A stretch of DNA of 64,000 nt, from positions 534,562 through 598,561 of the forward strand of contig MU006089.1 of NCBI GenBank assembly GCA_010093705.1. Reading direction: 5' to 3'. The notes under the pieces are model-generated. The model worked only from the letters and a program-made list of their open reading frames with translations. It was not told the DNA's origin and did not search any database. Every line of letters starts with the position of its first letter. The stretch's first letter is position 1. Shown piece by piece: positions 13,371 through 24,664 of this stretch. The DNA is from Patellaria atrata CBS 101060 (lineage: Eukaryota; Ascomycota; Dothideomycetes; Patellariales; Patellariaceae). A program made the position numbers and the translations under genes.

Positions 13371-14391
13371 AGTTATCTAACCTTAGGACTCTTACCATGA
13401 GATCATGCAGCTCCAAATTGGCATACGGCTGAAAGCAACGAAGCTAAAAGTTGATAGACAAATCTGAATTCACTTGTCTCTCATTTTTATGTTGACGTTG
13501 TCCATTAGACTATTCCTGATGGAGTCTAGGAATGATGACTAAGCTTATCCCATTTCGTACACTCCTCATTATGGATCGCAACCCAGGTAACCAGATCTTC
13601 GGTCATGTTCGGCTTCAAGCCCCGTGGAATGTGATCTGGTAACCAGAATACATAAAGCCCTTATCGTAGATCGAGGACATTATCTTTACCATGCCAGAAC
13701 CCCCTGAGGACCTAACTCATGTTTCAAATCCCACCTAATCCGTCACCATTGCAATGGAAGCCAACAACACCCATTGTTGTCCATAAACAAAGCTCCTCCT
13801 TTGATACAAACTTGAACTCCATCTTTACCCCAGTCCTTGTTTTGAGGATATGACTTCGAGTTGATGCGATTATTCCCGGGTGCAAATTGCTTCCACATCT
13901 GTCTTTTCCTTGAGCACATCCTAGTCTCTTAACTTCTATCTGCTTACATATTACACTCCTGTCCCTTTCCGCACTATATTAGCTATTTCGCTCTCGATTT
14001 TGTACACAACCGTTCTTGTAAGCCCTCATTTGAGATTATACAACTCCTTGTTACATTCCTTCTAATTTCTTATCTATATTTCAATCCAAATTCAACGTAT
14101 ATTCAGAGTCACAGCAAATACACAGGTTTTAACTTTTCAGGAATGACTTTTCACGATTTGACATTCCACCGAGAAAGAGACTCAAACAAACATTGAAGTA
14201 CATTATAAAGTATTGTAAACTATGGTCAAACCTGACGTCAAACTGTATCGATCTTTGATCCATAATTATGGACCGTCTTTTTCACTAACCCATACTTTCC
14301 AAAATATTCCCATATTCCTCATTTCCCTTATCTCTTTCGTTTCGTTATTGCTAATAACGTCAATCTAACGAACAAATAAGATCTGATTGAG
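13371..14391. other. Intergenic region between enolase and GPI-protein gene
   Basis: About 1 kb. It holds the enolase 3' end and the promoter of the next gene, with CT-rich stretches around 13900-14110. The motif GGTAACCAGA occurs twice (13586-13595 and 13638-13647). No open frame is supported. Confidence 0.55.
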
Positions 14392-15093
14392 ATGAGGTTC
14401 TCCAAATTTGTTACTTTAGGCGCAATATTCACAAGAGCATTGGCGCAAATCACTGTCACGGAAACATGCTCAAGCTCTATTAGCGATACTCACGTCACCG
14501 AGACTGTCGAGGACTGTGAAACCTCTACAGCTGAGTGGGAAACCGTGACTATCACATCCGCTCTCACCATAACATCTTGTCCCGTTTGCCCGGAGGCGCC
14601 ACAACCAATCGATCACTCGTTCACAAGGCCTAATAGGCAATATACTACTACCTATGTAACTACATATACTGCAGTATGCTCGACCGGTTGGACCCAATCA
14701 GAATATACAGTAACTGAGACATACACTGGCGAAACACTTTCCTGGCCCTCCCTTTCGAGTCGTCTGCCCCCAGGCTTCACAACAACTGTAACAGTCTGCA
14801 GGGTTTGCGGGAAGACACCTATCACGGCGACATTGACGGTACCTTGTGCCTCACGGACAGGCGGATTCAATTTCTTGAATAAAACAGTGTCCCCGGCAAC
14901 ACCCTATCCAACGACTCATAATACCACTGTACAAGAATGTCCAGGTATTGATTGCAAGATATATCCTTCTTCTAGTATCTATCCGGATAACCCGCCTGTA
15001 GACAAACCTGGGGGCGCATCGGTCCATTCGATGGGATGGAATATCTTAACTTTTGCTATAACAGCTGTTGGCGCACTTGCTGTGCTTCTATGA
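14392..15093 (+). CDS. Predicted secreted GPI-anchored Thr/Ser-rich surface protein
   Basis: Intronless, 233 residues. The first about 18 residues (MRFSKFVTLGAIFTRALA) are a signal peptide, with the mature chain likely starting at QITVTE. The C-terminus HSMGWNILTFAITAVGALAVLL is a small-residue site followed by a hydrophobic tail, the usual layout of a GPI attachment signal. The mature part is rich in Thr, Ser and Tyr with repeated TVTET/VTET-type motifs and about a dozen cysteines, two in CPVC and CRVC pairs. This suits an O-glycosylated wall or plasma-membrane protein. I recognise no catalytic domain and assign no specific function. Start chosen because it gives the signal peptide directly. 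Confidence 0.82.
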   Translation: MRFSKFVTLGAIFTRALAQITVTETCSSSISDTHVTETVEDCETSTAEWETVTITSALTITSCPVCPEAPQPIDHSFTRPNRQYTTTYVTTYTAVCSTGWTQSEYTVTETYTGETLSWPSLSSRLPPGFTTTVTVCRVCGKTPITATLTVPCASRTGGFNFLNKTVSPATPYPTTHNTTVQECPGIDCKIYPSSSIYPDNPPVDKPGGASVHSMGWNILTFAITAVGALAVLL

Positions 15094-15897
15094 GTTTGCA
15101 CTGCGTTCATTTGTCGGCGATAGTCTTTGGATAAGGTCAATCTCATGCACAAGCAACTCCATCGGTTAGTCTAATAAAGTTAAATAGGTGTTATGGAGTT
15201 TTCGCATCATTTTCATCTCTTACATATCCACGATACCTTATTGTCCTTTTTCACGTCGCTGTCTTTGTACTTTTCTCTTTTATGTCTTGGCGAGCTCTAA
15301 TAAAGTAAGAGCAGCCCACTCTATCTCGGTTTTCTCGCCTTCTTGGTTCTACCCAATCCTACTCCAGGAGAATAGTCTTTACGTGGAATTCTAGCTTTCG
15401 ATACCCATACTCGCTTTAATTAAAATACTGTCGTTGGATTAATGATAGAATGTCTTGTTCGTTAGGCATCCTTCTGTTATCGCTCAGGAAGTCTTAGGGA
15501 GGGATATGGGAAGAATACGTCTTCACGAATTAAGAAGTTCACACCGCTTTGATTGTCTTACCACTAACCGTCGTATGAGGAATGACTGCCCTACCGGAAC
15601 CAAGAGAATAAAGACGTCCTACAATGTCAGCAGACAAAGCGGTGGTTAACCTCTTATTGTTCTTTTCTTATACCTATAACAAGGGATTCTTAATAGATCT
15701 TTGTCTGGAACCATTACAATGTCTTTGAAATGTAGAATCTATATAAACATCTGGTATACTTGCCTCCGCCCGCGCATGCTATATCCAAACTAAAGCCAAC
15801 AGAAAGAGTACACTATTAACAATTACAACCAACAACTCGCTAGCTGCTGGCAGCGAAATAATTCAACAACTAATACGAACACTACGAGCACTCAAAT
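15094..15897. other. Intergenic region upstream of the 840-residue orphan gene
   Basis: About 0.8 kb with the 3' end of the GPI-protein gene and the promoter of the orphan gene. AT-rich with pyrimidine stretches. Short open frames here lack any family or splice support. Confidence 0.55.
15740..15747 (+). promoter_or_regulatory. TATA box candidate
   Basis: TATATAAA about 150 bp upstream of the ATG at 15898, a plausible distance once a 5' leader is allowed. It is followed by a CA-rich leader. Not tested experimentally. Confidence 0.45.
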
Positions 15898-18420
15898 ATG
15901 CCGTCAAGAACCATCTCCAAATACCAAACTCCTCGTTCTAACCCCGCGAAACACTCACGGGACACTTCCGGGACTCGTGCGGCGGCTCATGCAGGTAGAG
16001 TAGCTATGGAGCGTGCCCTCCCCTCTCAAAGTCCTTGGACGAGAAACAAAGACTACCAAACCAAACTCACCCAGCGCCGAATTGAGCACGAAGCACAGGC
16101 ACGCAGCCAGGCTCAGTATACTATCAAACAAGCATCAAAGGGACGGCCGGAACATAACTACCCTAAGAGCACAAACCTGAGGCCAGATCAGTTTATACCA
16201 ATGAGCCATATCAAAACCCAAAAAAGACCGGTCAGCCCATACGAAGAGAGTAGAACTATCCCCCGGTATCCTAAACCACCAGTGTCTCCGCTAGAAACGG
16301 TCCAGAAGAAGGTACTGAAGGAAAGTCGTGCTTTCTTCAGGGACTGGGCGCAAATGCATGCGGAAGCGAGTACGCAAGAGAAAGCTGAGCTGTGGAATAA
16401 GAGCATGAAGGGAAGCGTCAAAGCTGCCGAGATTGCAGGTAAAGCCACAGTGAACGCGACTAAGACAATGGGGAAGGGAGCCGTGATCGTGGGAAAGTCA
16501 TTAGGGGGAGGCGCAACAAACATGGCAAACCTCACACGTAATGTAAGCAATCTCCAACTTCCTACGCTTGGAAAGCAAGAGAAAGTTGATGAGATTGCTA
16601 GTGTTTATGATCGGTCTCCCATTTGGCCTACACCAAAGCCTCATACTCCTAAGCGTGAGGACTCGAAGACTCCTCGGAAGACAATGTTGGCTGACCTCTT
16701 GCACGTAGACGCCGGAGGACCACAGCTTAGGGAGTCAATTAGGCAAGTTCCACATCGCAACAATGCTATTCCAAGGCTCGAGACGCCTGTACCGCCAAAG
16801 CGAGAGACGCATCCGCAAGCTTGGAACCAACAACAGTTCTCGTCCGTACCTGACCGACACGTATCCAAGCGGTCTGGACTGTCTAAACCCAATCAGTCCG
16901 CGACCAGCAGGCTACACGATATGGGGAGCGTCGTCCAAACACCTCGAAGGGTACCGAGTAAATCACGCAAGGCCCCACCATCTTCCATGGCAAAGAAGTT
17001 CACTAAGTGGAAGAATTATAGTACTAACAAGCGACACGAAGAGCTGAAGTCTAAGATCTCGGCACCTATGCCATTGGTAACTTCATACTCAAGGGGTTCC
17101 GCGAATATTGCAGTAGTGTCTGGCGTCGGCGGTGGTCAAAATGCAGCTCATCCTGCTGTTTCATCTGTCAGCCAAGGGAAGCGTATACAACACCCAAAGA
17201 GTTCCTCCCCTTTCCGTCTTTGCGGAGGAAATACTGACAGTAAGACCAAAAAGAGAGGTGATAACGAGATCGCAGCGAAACAAAACATCGGAATATCAGA
17301 TCAGGTACAAGGACCGCATAGCAAGGAATCCAAACCAAACCCCGGCTCTAAAGGAGTTCTCAACGTTCATGCGCATACCCCAGAAGAGTATGTGCGCCGT
17401 GGTACTGCATTCGCCGATTTCTTAGATGTACCTAATTTGGAGTCACTACAAGTTCAAACTCCGAAACAAGAGGCACCATCTCCTGCAGTAACCTCTAGAC
17501 ATCATTCGAGCTTTCGTAGAAAGATATTGTCACGTCGAGATTCTGACGAGAGTTTCTTCTGTCAGGGGCAGGATCCTGAGGACCAAAAAATAGCAAGCCA
17601 ACTGCTTAAGAGAAAACCATCACCACCAATCCTTAGCGCAAATCTAAGTTATCAACGCTGGGTGCAGGAGCAAGGCCGGAGGATGATGTCATCAAATACC
17701 CCAAAATCTTCGAAGACGCCATTGACAGCTAATCCATACGCTGGTTTGCGTGCTGAATCACCCAGTCCGAGAGCTGATACCCCTCGACCGTACGAGAACC
17801 TTCCCGAGGGATCAGTTGAATCTCAGTCGTCTTCAATTCGTAACAACGTTATCAGCTACTCACTTGATAATGATTCTCTCTACGCAGAACGGACACCGGG
17901 TCTCCCAAAACCGTCTGGGAATAAACCTGATTGGTGGGAGTCCTACTACGTGTCCGAGGGTGAAATGGATTGGGCCGCTTTCGATCGAGATATGGCTGGG
18001 CTGCCCAGAGAGAGCAAGACACCTAGAGCCGGATCGTCATCGGTGTATCCAGATCTCCCAAGGGAAGCAGAGCCAACGGCAAAAGCAAAGGCAAGGGTAG
18101 TCAGATCATCCTCGGTATATCCAGACAGCCAAATAGGTCCATTCAGGTTAACCGGCCTATCACAGGTGAGTTGGGCTACGAACACTTCGTCGTCTTATGA
18201 TGATGAACAGGTATCTCCATGCGGGACTATGTATGGTGGCAGAGATTCACAATACAATGCTGAAATGCGGATGAGAGGCCTATTCTATCAACCGCAGGAT
18301 ATCCCGCGAATACCTGCCATTCCTGACAATATTAACGGTAAGGATCCAAGGGATACTCGATTCTATAAGTTCTACGACCAGATTCTGGATCGTCAACCCT
18401 CTCCCCCTCGTAAGACCTAA
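15898..18420 (+). CDS. Orphan disordered basic protein, 840 residues
   Basis: Single long open frame with a clean ATG after an AC-rich leader. I do not recognise a family. Most of the chain looks disordered: rich in Ser, Pro, Lys and Arg, with many SP and TP dipeptides that could be proline-directed kinase sites. One region, roughly residues 138-205 (around ESRAFFRDWAQMHAEAS and the Ala/Gly/Lys-rich stretch after it), looks helical and could be a membrane- or protein-binding segment. The C-terminal third carries recurring SSSVYPD motifs (two copies) and a short acidic-aromatic patch DWWESYYVSEGEMDW. No signal peptide or membrane helix. It may be a fungal-specific cytoskeletal or nuclear scaffold, but that is a guess. 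Confidence 0.8.
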   Translation: MPSRTISKYQTPRSNPAKHSRDTSGTRAAAHAGRVAMERALPSQSPWTRNKDYQTKLTQRRIEHEAQARSQAQYTIKQASKGRPEHNYPKSTNLRPDQFIPMSHIKTQKRPVSPYEESRTIPRYPKPPVSPLETVQKKVLKESRAFFRDWAQMHAEASTQEKAELWNKSMKGSVKAAEIAGKATVNATKTMGKGAVIVGKSLGGGATNMANLTRNVSNLQLPTLGKQEKVDEIASVYDRSPIWPTPKPHTPKREDSKTPRKTMLADLLHVDAGGPQLRESIRQVPHRNNAIPRLETPVPPKRETHPQAWNQQQFSSVPDRHVSKRSGLSKPNQSATSRLHDMGSVVQTPRRVPSKSRKAPPSSMAKKFTKWKNYSTNKRHEELKSKISAPMPLVTSYSRGSANIAVVSGVGGGQNAAHPAVSSVSQGKRIQHPKSSSPFRLCGGNTDSKTKKRGDNEIAAKQNIGISDQVQGPHSKESKPNPGSKGVLNVHAHTPEEYVRRGTAFADFLDVPNLESLQVQTPKQEAPSPAVTSRHHSSFRRKILSRRDSDESFFCQGQDPEDQKIASQLLKRKPSPPILSANLSYQRWVQEQGRRMMSSNTPKSSKTPLTANPYAGLRAESPSPRADTPRPYENLPEGSVESQSSSIRNNVISYSLDNDSLYAERTPGLPKPSGNKPDWWESYYVSEGEMDWAAFDRDMAGLPRESKTPRAGSSSVYPDLPREAEPTAKAKARVVRSSSVYPDSQIGPFRLTGLSQVSWATNTSSSYDDEQVSPCGTMYGGRDSQYNAEMRMRGLFYQPQDIPRIPAIPDNINGKDPRDTRFYKFYDQILDRQPSPPRKT

Positions 18421-21214
18421 GGTAAGTCTCTAGATAGTAGGTAAGTAAGCTTTTGATTTTTATTCAGCAAGGGAAGGGGTTGTTCCATTATGTCAATGAT
18501 TTCAACGACTTCTTCTTAATCGTTGGATGTTTAGATTAAGAGAAGGAAATGAAATATTCCTCAGACTCTCGTACTGCTCACTCCAGTACTTTTCTTCCCG
18601 TCTCTTTTCCTTGAAATAAAAAGAACTAGTGATGTGTTATTAAGATGCCAGATATGATATTTCTAGATTTCCACTTTGCATGATATATTGTGAGAACCTT
18701 ACCGTCGATATCGGATGTGGTGAGGTCGCGAGGCTACCATTCATTACTACAAAGACTGGTAATAAGCGATCGCTTACAACTAAAGTTTGAGGAAGTATTT
18801 CGATGTCATGAGATATATCAAGGTAAATATAGACATAACCTTTCTACCTCTACTTAACATAGGAACTCTTGCAGAATGATCAACGACCGGGCATATAGAC
18901 GAAAGCAGCTGGAGAGATCAACCTCGCTAGCCTGACACCGGCGGTCTGGTTGACATTTGGAGAAGTGTGGGAGATAATCTATATTGTGCAGCTACGTAGC
19001 CCTGAGTTCATAAGGCTCACCCGACGATTGAACGTTAAATGGGCTGGAAGAGAGTGCTGACGAAGAAATAGTATGGAAAGTGTGATAGAGTGATGATGAG
19101 CATGTATGCTGGGCTAAAGATAGTAAATTGACCGTTTCGGGAGTTAACAGCATTGATAAGAAACTGAAACTGCCGAGGAGGGTAACGTCCGGCCGTTTGG
19201 GTTGCGACAAAATGTGACAGAAGGGCGATAATACATCAAAGAGCGGGGACGACAACCCTAGATAAAGCCACGGATATGGATAAAAGAACGCATAATACAT
19301 ACCAAAATAGCAAAAGTTCATGCAAGGACGGAAGCAAATTGATTGCACGAAGATCGATCAGACTCGCACTGCAGCAGAGCTTGAAACGAAACATTTCTGT
19401 GTGGCGACGCATGGGTTACTCGAGGCTCCCGATGGTGAAGTTGGAAACGTTGCATGCCGCGAAGATGGTACAGAAGACTGATGATAGAGAGACTCAGAAA
19501 CGCCCGGCATCCATGATCCACACGCTGGCGGGAGCGAAGGGAAACGTGTGGGTGACGTGCTGACGAGCAGAACTGACCGTGCCTCCTCTGCACCAAAAAC
19601 ACCGTGCAACGCTCTTCAACTTCATGAACTGGATATAGACGTATCGATCACACCACAACGGCGAAGTTGGGAACCCAAAAAGAGACCGTGAGTCGCTTTC
19701 TCAACTCGATATCTCGGTGGCGGGAAGATCCACGTAATGTACCTTTCTACCACGGGCGCTTCGCCGTTGAGATCTGTGTTTACGACTCGAATTCAGCGCA
19801 TGACAAAGGTTAGAAAGCTGGACCATGATGGGGAAACGCTTGATCAATCAGAAGATTATCAGGCCCCGGCTGGCTAACCCGGGCGCTTCCGCCGCAGGTC
19901 AACCATGCCGCTATGGGGCCCGATTCCGTAAATCTACAGGCTTTCACGGGCTTTCAGGAACAAGAGTTAGAACATGAGTGGACTAGTACATGAAAGTACG
20001 TGCTTCTTTGCATGAATTTAACTGCATGATTGGACGGATGAAGTTCAATCTAAACTTGGCGGCGGGAAACAGATGTGATGTTCAAGCGCCAACCATATCA
20101 GAGAAAGCCCCTGTCTCGAGCAGTGTGACTCTCGGTAAGCAAGTTTAAGCATGCAACTCCAGCTTTCTTTTGCTAACGGAAGCTTTCAGGGCGCGAAGGT
20201 CCCGCCCTCAATTGGATAACGAGAATGAATTTCCTAGCCAGAGCTCGTGGGCCTGCCAAGCACCCAGCAGAAGAGAAAGTGGCACGAGTGGGAAAGAGAT
20301 TCGGCGCTTCCATCTCGAAAACTGGACTCGAGGAAAGTCGAGAGGCTTGCCCGCTCCATCGTGTACGTTCCTGCACTTCGCTCAAGGAAAAGAATTTTTA
20401 AATGCTCACATCACCCGGTACTAAGGAGGGGTAGTTCTACGGTAGCGTCAGTTAACGTAGAAGGTATCAAAATTAAGGAGTACGACAACCAAGCCAGAAT
20501 TATTATTGTCGTCAGCACTTGTTCTGCAAGTATCAAGCAAGAGAATTCCAGATTTCAGTCGGGTTGATAATCTTCATTCGTACCTTTCGTCTCAACCCTC
20601 CATCTCCGTTTCGGTACGACGATTCGAAAGCGCCAGCTCCAACAGGATACAAGGGCGTTTATTTCTGGACATCGCCAAATTGGTGAAGGCCTGCAAAGTC
20701 AGCGCCATCTCAATATTCGGCCATATCAATCAGCCTATCATAGCTATCATAGCCCTGTCCGATAGTCTGGCAGACAGCAGTTGGCGCCATACTTTTAGAT
20801 ACAGGTATGTACCCGCTCTGCCTAAACCGTCTCTCTCCACCTTCATCAACTCATCCGACCCTCTTGCCTTCAAGGCTCAAGAAGCTGTCTGTGACGCGCT
20901 TCCGGCCATAAGGTCCACTAGTCTGTCCAATCTTCCGTGCTTCTCGAAGCGCTTAACCAGACAAAAACCTCTACACCCCCCATCTGTCATTCCTAATCTC
21001 TCTTCTCTTCGACAGCCGGCCTCTCCATAGTAATTCTGTGCGTTCATATTTCTGCTTCAACGATACTTCGTAGCTCTTGCGACTCGTTAAGCTGGACTAT
21101 CAAGTCGCAGTGCTGTTGCCGATTTATCATTTTATCATTCACACACAATCTTCTTTTTTCCTTGAATTGTAGACGATTGATGACAACTTTCGTCTGTTCT
21201 CCGTGATATAAGAG
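18421..21214. other. Long intergenic region
   Basis: About 2.8 kb without a supported gene. It contains the 3' end of the orphan gene and a long promoter or leader for the next membrane-protein gene; the 21000-21200 part is pyrimidine-rich. The largest open frame (20506-21030) has no recognisable domain and reads like leader sequence. No repeats, tRNA or transposon ends were recognised. Confidence 0.55.
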
Positions 21215-22859
21215 ATGGCAACCAACGATAAGAAGATTCCTACAGTAACGATTACCACTCGTCCCCGCGGATCATCTACCGACTCTTACGCCCCATCAAT
21301 AAAGACACCAAGAACAGCTCGCTTCGCCGAAGCAACTGCTGTCAATTCACCAATCGAGCCGTCAAAGGCAGGCCGAAACCCATTCCTAGATCCTCCCACC
21401 ACAAATCACTACATGCCTCAACCACAGCCCTCAGATATTGGCTTCGGCTATCTTTCAGACAACCGAACGTCGACACACGCCACTTATCCGACTCAAGGTG
21501 TAGAGATGGAGGACGATAACAGGTCTCTACGGCCGATTACTCCCGCACTAAGGAGTCCGCTAAAGAGTGCTATGAAATCCCCTGGTGCCGCTCCCAGAAA
21601 CTTCGAAAATCCCCTTAGTCCCACTTTTAAGGAAGAACAAGTCCTAGAAAAGCAAGAGGTGGACACGGAAAAAGAGCAAGCCAAAGACCTAGTAAGTGAT
21701 CATGTATCTAGTTCGCTCGTCTACATTGTTAACGACCTCACAGAAAGTCAAATACAGAGTACGAATGGCAAAGATGGTATTGAGAGGAGTCAACTTCAGC
21801 TGTAGTTTGATCGTTCTTGCCATGCTTGCCACAGTCTTCACCATTTTCAACGCCACGAGAAATCTACCACCACGAAATAACTTACCTCCTTGGGCAAAGA
21901 ACACCCAAACTTGGCCCCAGATCACTCTCCTCGTCATTGCATGTATTTCATTGGCCATGTCCATCGTCGTCTTCTATGCCTATTTCAAAGGTGGACATAG
22001 ACGAGCCGAAAAAGTTGCCCTCTACTACACCGTATTCGCCGTTGCATTCTTCATCTTCAGTATCGTCATGTGGGGTATCGGAGCCGGTATTCTCAATCAA
22101 AGCAAAGCGCAGGGCAACGGTCAAGATCTATGGGGCTGGAGCTGTAAAGACAACAAGCGACGGAAACTGTTCGAAGATGACGTTTCCTATGCGTTAATGT
22201 GCAGACTTCAGGTAAGCTTGAACACCTGAAACAAGAAGATAAGGGGTTATAACTAACGATTGAATTAGGACTGGTCACTCGTCTGCTGTATCATCGAAAT
22301 CGTAGTTGAGACTCTTGTTATTATCATCTACGGGATCGTCTTCTACCGTTTCTGGAGCAAGCGCAAGCTAAGAAAGTCCATGGCCATCCGTGACCGCGCT
22401 CGTAGCGATCTCTACCTTGCTCAACTACGCTCTCAATCCGCACCAAACACGCCCGGTCTTGGTCCCCTGTCTCCAGGTCACGGTGGTTTCAGACCCACAG
22501 GATACGTCGATCCTCACAGCGCCGCTGAGAATGGTGAGAGCCCGCAATTCCCCCGCGGTTTCGCCCAACCCAAGCCCTTCACCCTCATGGCACCTCCTCT
22601 CAAGGCCAATACTGCGACACCAAAGACTGCCCAGACTGGCTTTGTCCCAACAGCAACAACGGTGTCAGAGATTCCGGCCCCACCAATGAGCCCGTCGTTT
22701 GTACCTACACAACAAGAACACATGCCCGCAGCACCAGGCGAGACTCAATACGCAGCAGTACCGATTCCGGGATCGTACGCAAGTCCCGTAGCAAGCCCGT
22801 CGTTTGCGCCTCAGCATCAGATGGGTTTCGATTTCGGTCTCCAGAATGAAAAGAGATAA
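21215..22859 (+). CDS. Four-helix fungal membrane protein (MARVEL-like topology)
   Basis: Three exons: 21215-21691, 21744-22211 and 22269-22859, giving 511 residues with both junctions in phase. The N-terminal about 165 residues are hydrophilic and disordered with SP/TP motifs. Four hydrophobic segments follow: around FSCSLIVLAMLATVFTIF, TLLVIACISLAMSIVVFYA, VALYYTVFAVAFFIFSIVMW and, in exon 3, VCCIIEIVVETLVIIIYGIVF. A basic stretch FWSKRKLRKS and a Pro-rich cytoplasmic tail complete it. The spacing resembles MARVEL-type four-helix proteins of fungi, but I cannot confirm the family without a profile search. Likely a plasma-membrane or endomembrane protein with both ends in the cytosol. Function unknown. 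Confidence 0.85.
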
Positions 22860-23663
22860 GATGAGCCATTTGCATGCGTTTCTTTTTTGTAAATGGGTTC
22901 ATGAAGCGGGATGGATTACTTGTATATGATAAAGAGTGGGACCGGGCCCAAATTTTCTTTTCTTCGTCTCTCTTTCAGATTTCCTTTTTTACTCTTATAT
23001 TTCCTGCTTGATATCCGTGGTCTTGACGATGGCGTTGATTTGTCTTGGGGGCTTTGGGCTTTGGGATCTCCCGGGCGAAGGCTTTGCTGTGGTCTCACTC
23101 ATTCAGAATACTTGAATGTTGGACGTAATATATCCAATAAAAATCTTATATCACAACACGAAGAGTTTCGGTGTCTATGCCATTTGTGATGTTAATTGTT
23201 GGGATGAAGTATCCACGAAACTGTGAACCTGTACTAGGAAGCGCCAGAGAAAGTAGCATTACCTACGCTCAGGGGTTCTGAATCCATCCCTTATGTCTCA
23301 TTTGCCACTCAACTCCAAAATGTCTCTGATCGATTAGATAGCATATTCTGATGTCAATATGTACCTTAGTGTCCAAGCTTTCCCGATTGTACACCTTAAG
23401 CCGGGAGCCGAGGTATCTCCACAACTACCCCAGATCTTCACCCACTTCACCTCTATGTACCACCTCAAAAGTTAGGTCCACACCAAGTCCTACAACATGG
23501 GCTCTCCAGTCCACTACTACCGATACCTCAACCTCTCCTCTGAGTTCATACCAGCAATAAGTCCACATCCTCCCTAACCACACCCCAATCAGACCTGCCA
23601 TAAACCTCCCCCATATACCAAAACATCCCTCCCCCCTCCGAAACAGGCCAAACCGCACGCACA
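22860..23663. other. Intergenic region upstream of the pseudogene
   Basis: About 0.8 kb. It contains the 3' end of the membrane-protein gene with T-rich stretches (22970-23010). From about 23420 the plus strand becomes C-rich ahead of the nitronate monooxygenase pseudogene. No gene supported. Confidence 0.5.
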
Positions 23664-24664
23664 ATGCCCCCCCAAACCCTCACCACCCTTCACGATCCTC
23701 CTGGGCATAACCCACCAGATCCTCCTAGCGGGCATGGCTCACACCTCCACCGCCGGCGGCCTCGGCTACACCCCCCTCCCAACTGACCTCCCTAATCAGC
23801 GACCTCAAATCCCGACTCTCGTCCCCCTTGCTCCCCTTCGGCGTCGACCTCGCGCTCCCGCAAGTCGGCGGCTCGACCAGGAAAACGAACACGGATTACA
23901 CGCGCGGACGGCTGGACGAGTTGATCGACATCGTGATTCGGGAATAGGCGCGGCTGTTCGTTTGTGCGGTGGGGGTTCTCCCGAGACGGGTGGTGGAGAG
24001 ATTGCATAAAGCGGACATCGTAGTGATGAATATGGTGGGGCATCCGAGACATGCGGTCAAGGCGCTCGAGGCGGGGGTTGATGTCGTGTGTGCGCAGGGC
24101 GGGAGGGAGGAGGACATACGGGGGATATTGGGGGTAGTGTCCTCGTCCCGGCGGTCGTGGATACAGCGAGGGGGTATACGAGTCCGTTGACGGGGGAGCC
24201 GGTCATCGTTGTCGTGGTGGGGGGCGTGTGGGATGGACGCGGTCTGGCGGGTGCGTTGGTGCAGGGGGCTGTGGGCGTGTGGGTGGGTACGCGGCGAGTG
24301 GCGAGTGTGGGGGCGGGATGTTCGAGGGCGCATAAGGATGTGGTTGTTGAGGCGGGGTTTGGGATACGGTTAGGACGCTCGTGGTTAGTGGAAGGCCGTT
24401 GAGGTGTAGGGTTAATGAGTATGTGAGGCGGTGGGAAGAGAGGCCGGAGGAGATTAGGAGCTTGACGGCGGCGGGGAAGGTGCCGATGGTGGTGGATTTG
24501 GGGAGGGGAGGGAGGTTGATTTGTCGTTTCTTATGGGGCAGGTTGCGGGTGTTATTGGGGATGTTAGGCCTGCGGGGGAGATTGTGGAGAGTATGGTTAG
24601 GGAGACGGTGGAGTGTTTGGGGGGGGGGGAGAATGGGTCTGTTAGGGGGATGAGTAAGTTGTAG
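23664..24664 (+). pseudogene. Nitronate monooxygenase (2-nitropropane dioxygenase) pseudogene
   Basis: An FMN-dependent nitroalkane-oxidising enzyme of the 2-nitropropane dioxygenase family, broken in several places. Recognisable family pieces lie in order but in different plus-strand frames: LLAGMAHT, GGLGYTP, PFGVDLALPQVGG, MNMVGHPRHA, CAQGG, HTGDI, VPAVVDTARGY, GAVGVWVGTRRVASV, VNEYVRRWEERPEE and GQVAGVIGDVRPAGEIV. The breaks seen are frame changes near 23700, 23786, 24100, 24362 and 24500, an in-frame TAG at 23945-23947, and a missing block of roughly 15-20 codons near 23745, between two copies of a GGC-rich sequence. Most frame changes sit in C or G runs, so some could be assembly errors, but the stop and the deletion argue for real decay. 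The 5' half is very C-rich, the 3' half G-rich, with an 11-G run near 24619. Confidence 0.88.

Noticed and set aside
20506-21030. 174-codon plus-strand frame before the four-helix membrane protein
   Set aside because: Low-complexity Ser/Leu-rich product without family cues, in a pyrimidine-rich leader-like region.
23896-24333. Minus-strand frame antisense to the nitronate monooxygenase pseudogene
   Set aside because: Arg/His/Pro-rich product created by the G-rich opposite strand; the plus strand carries all family motifs.
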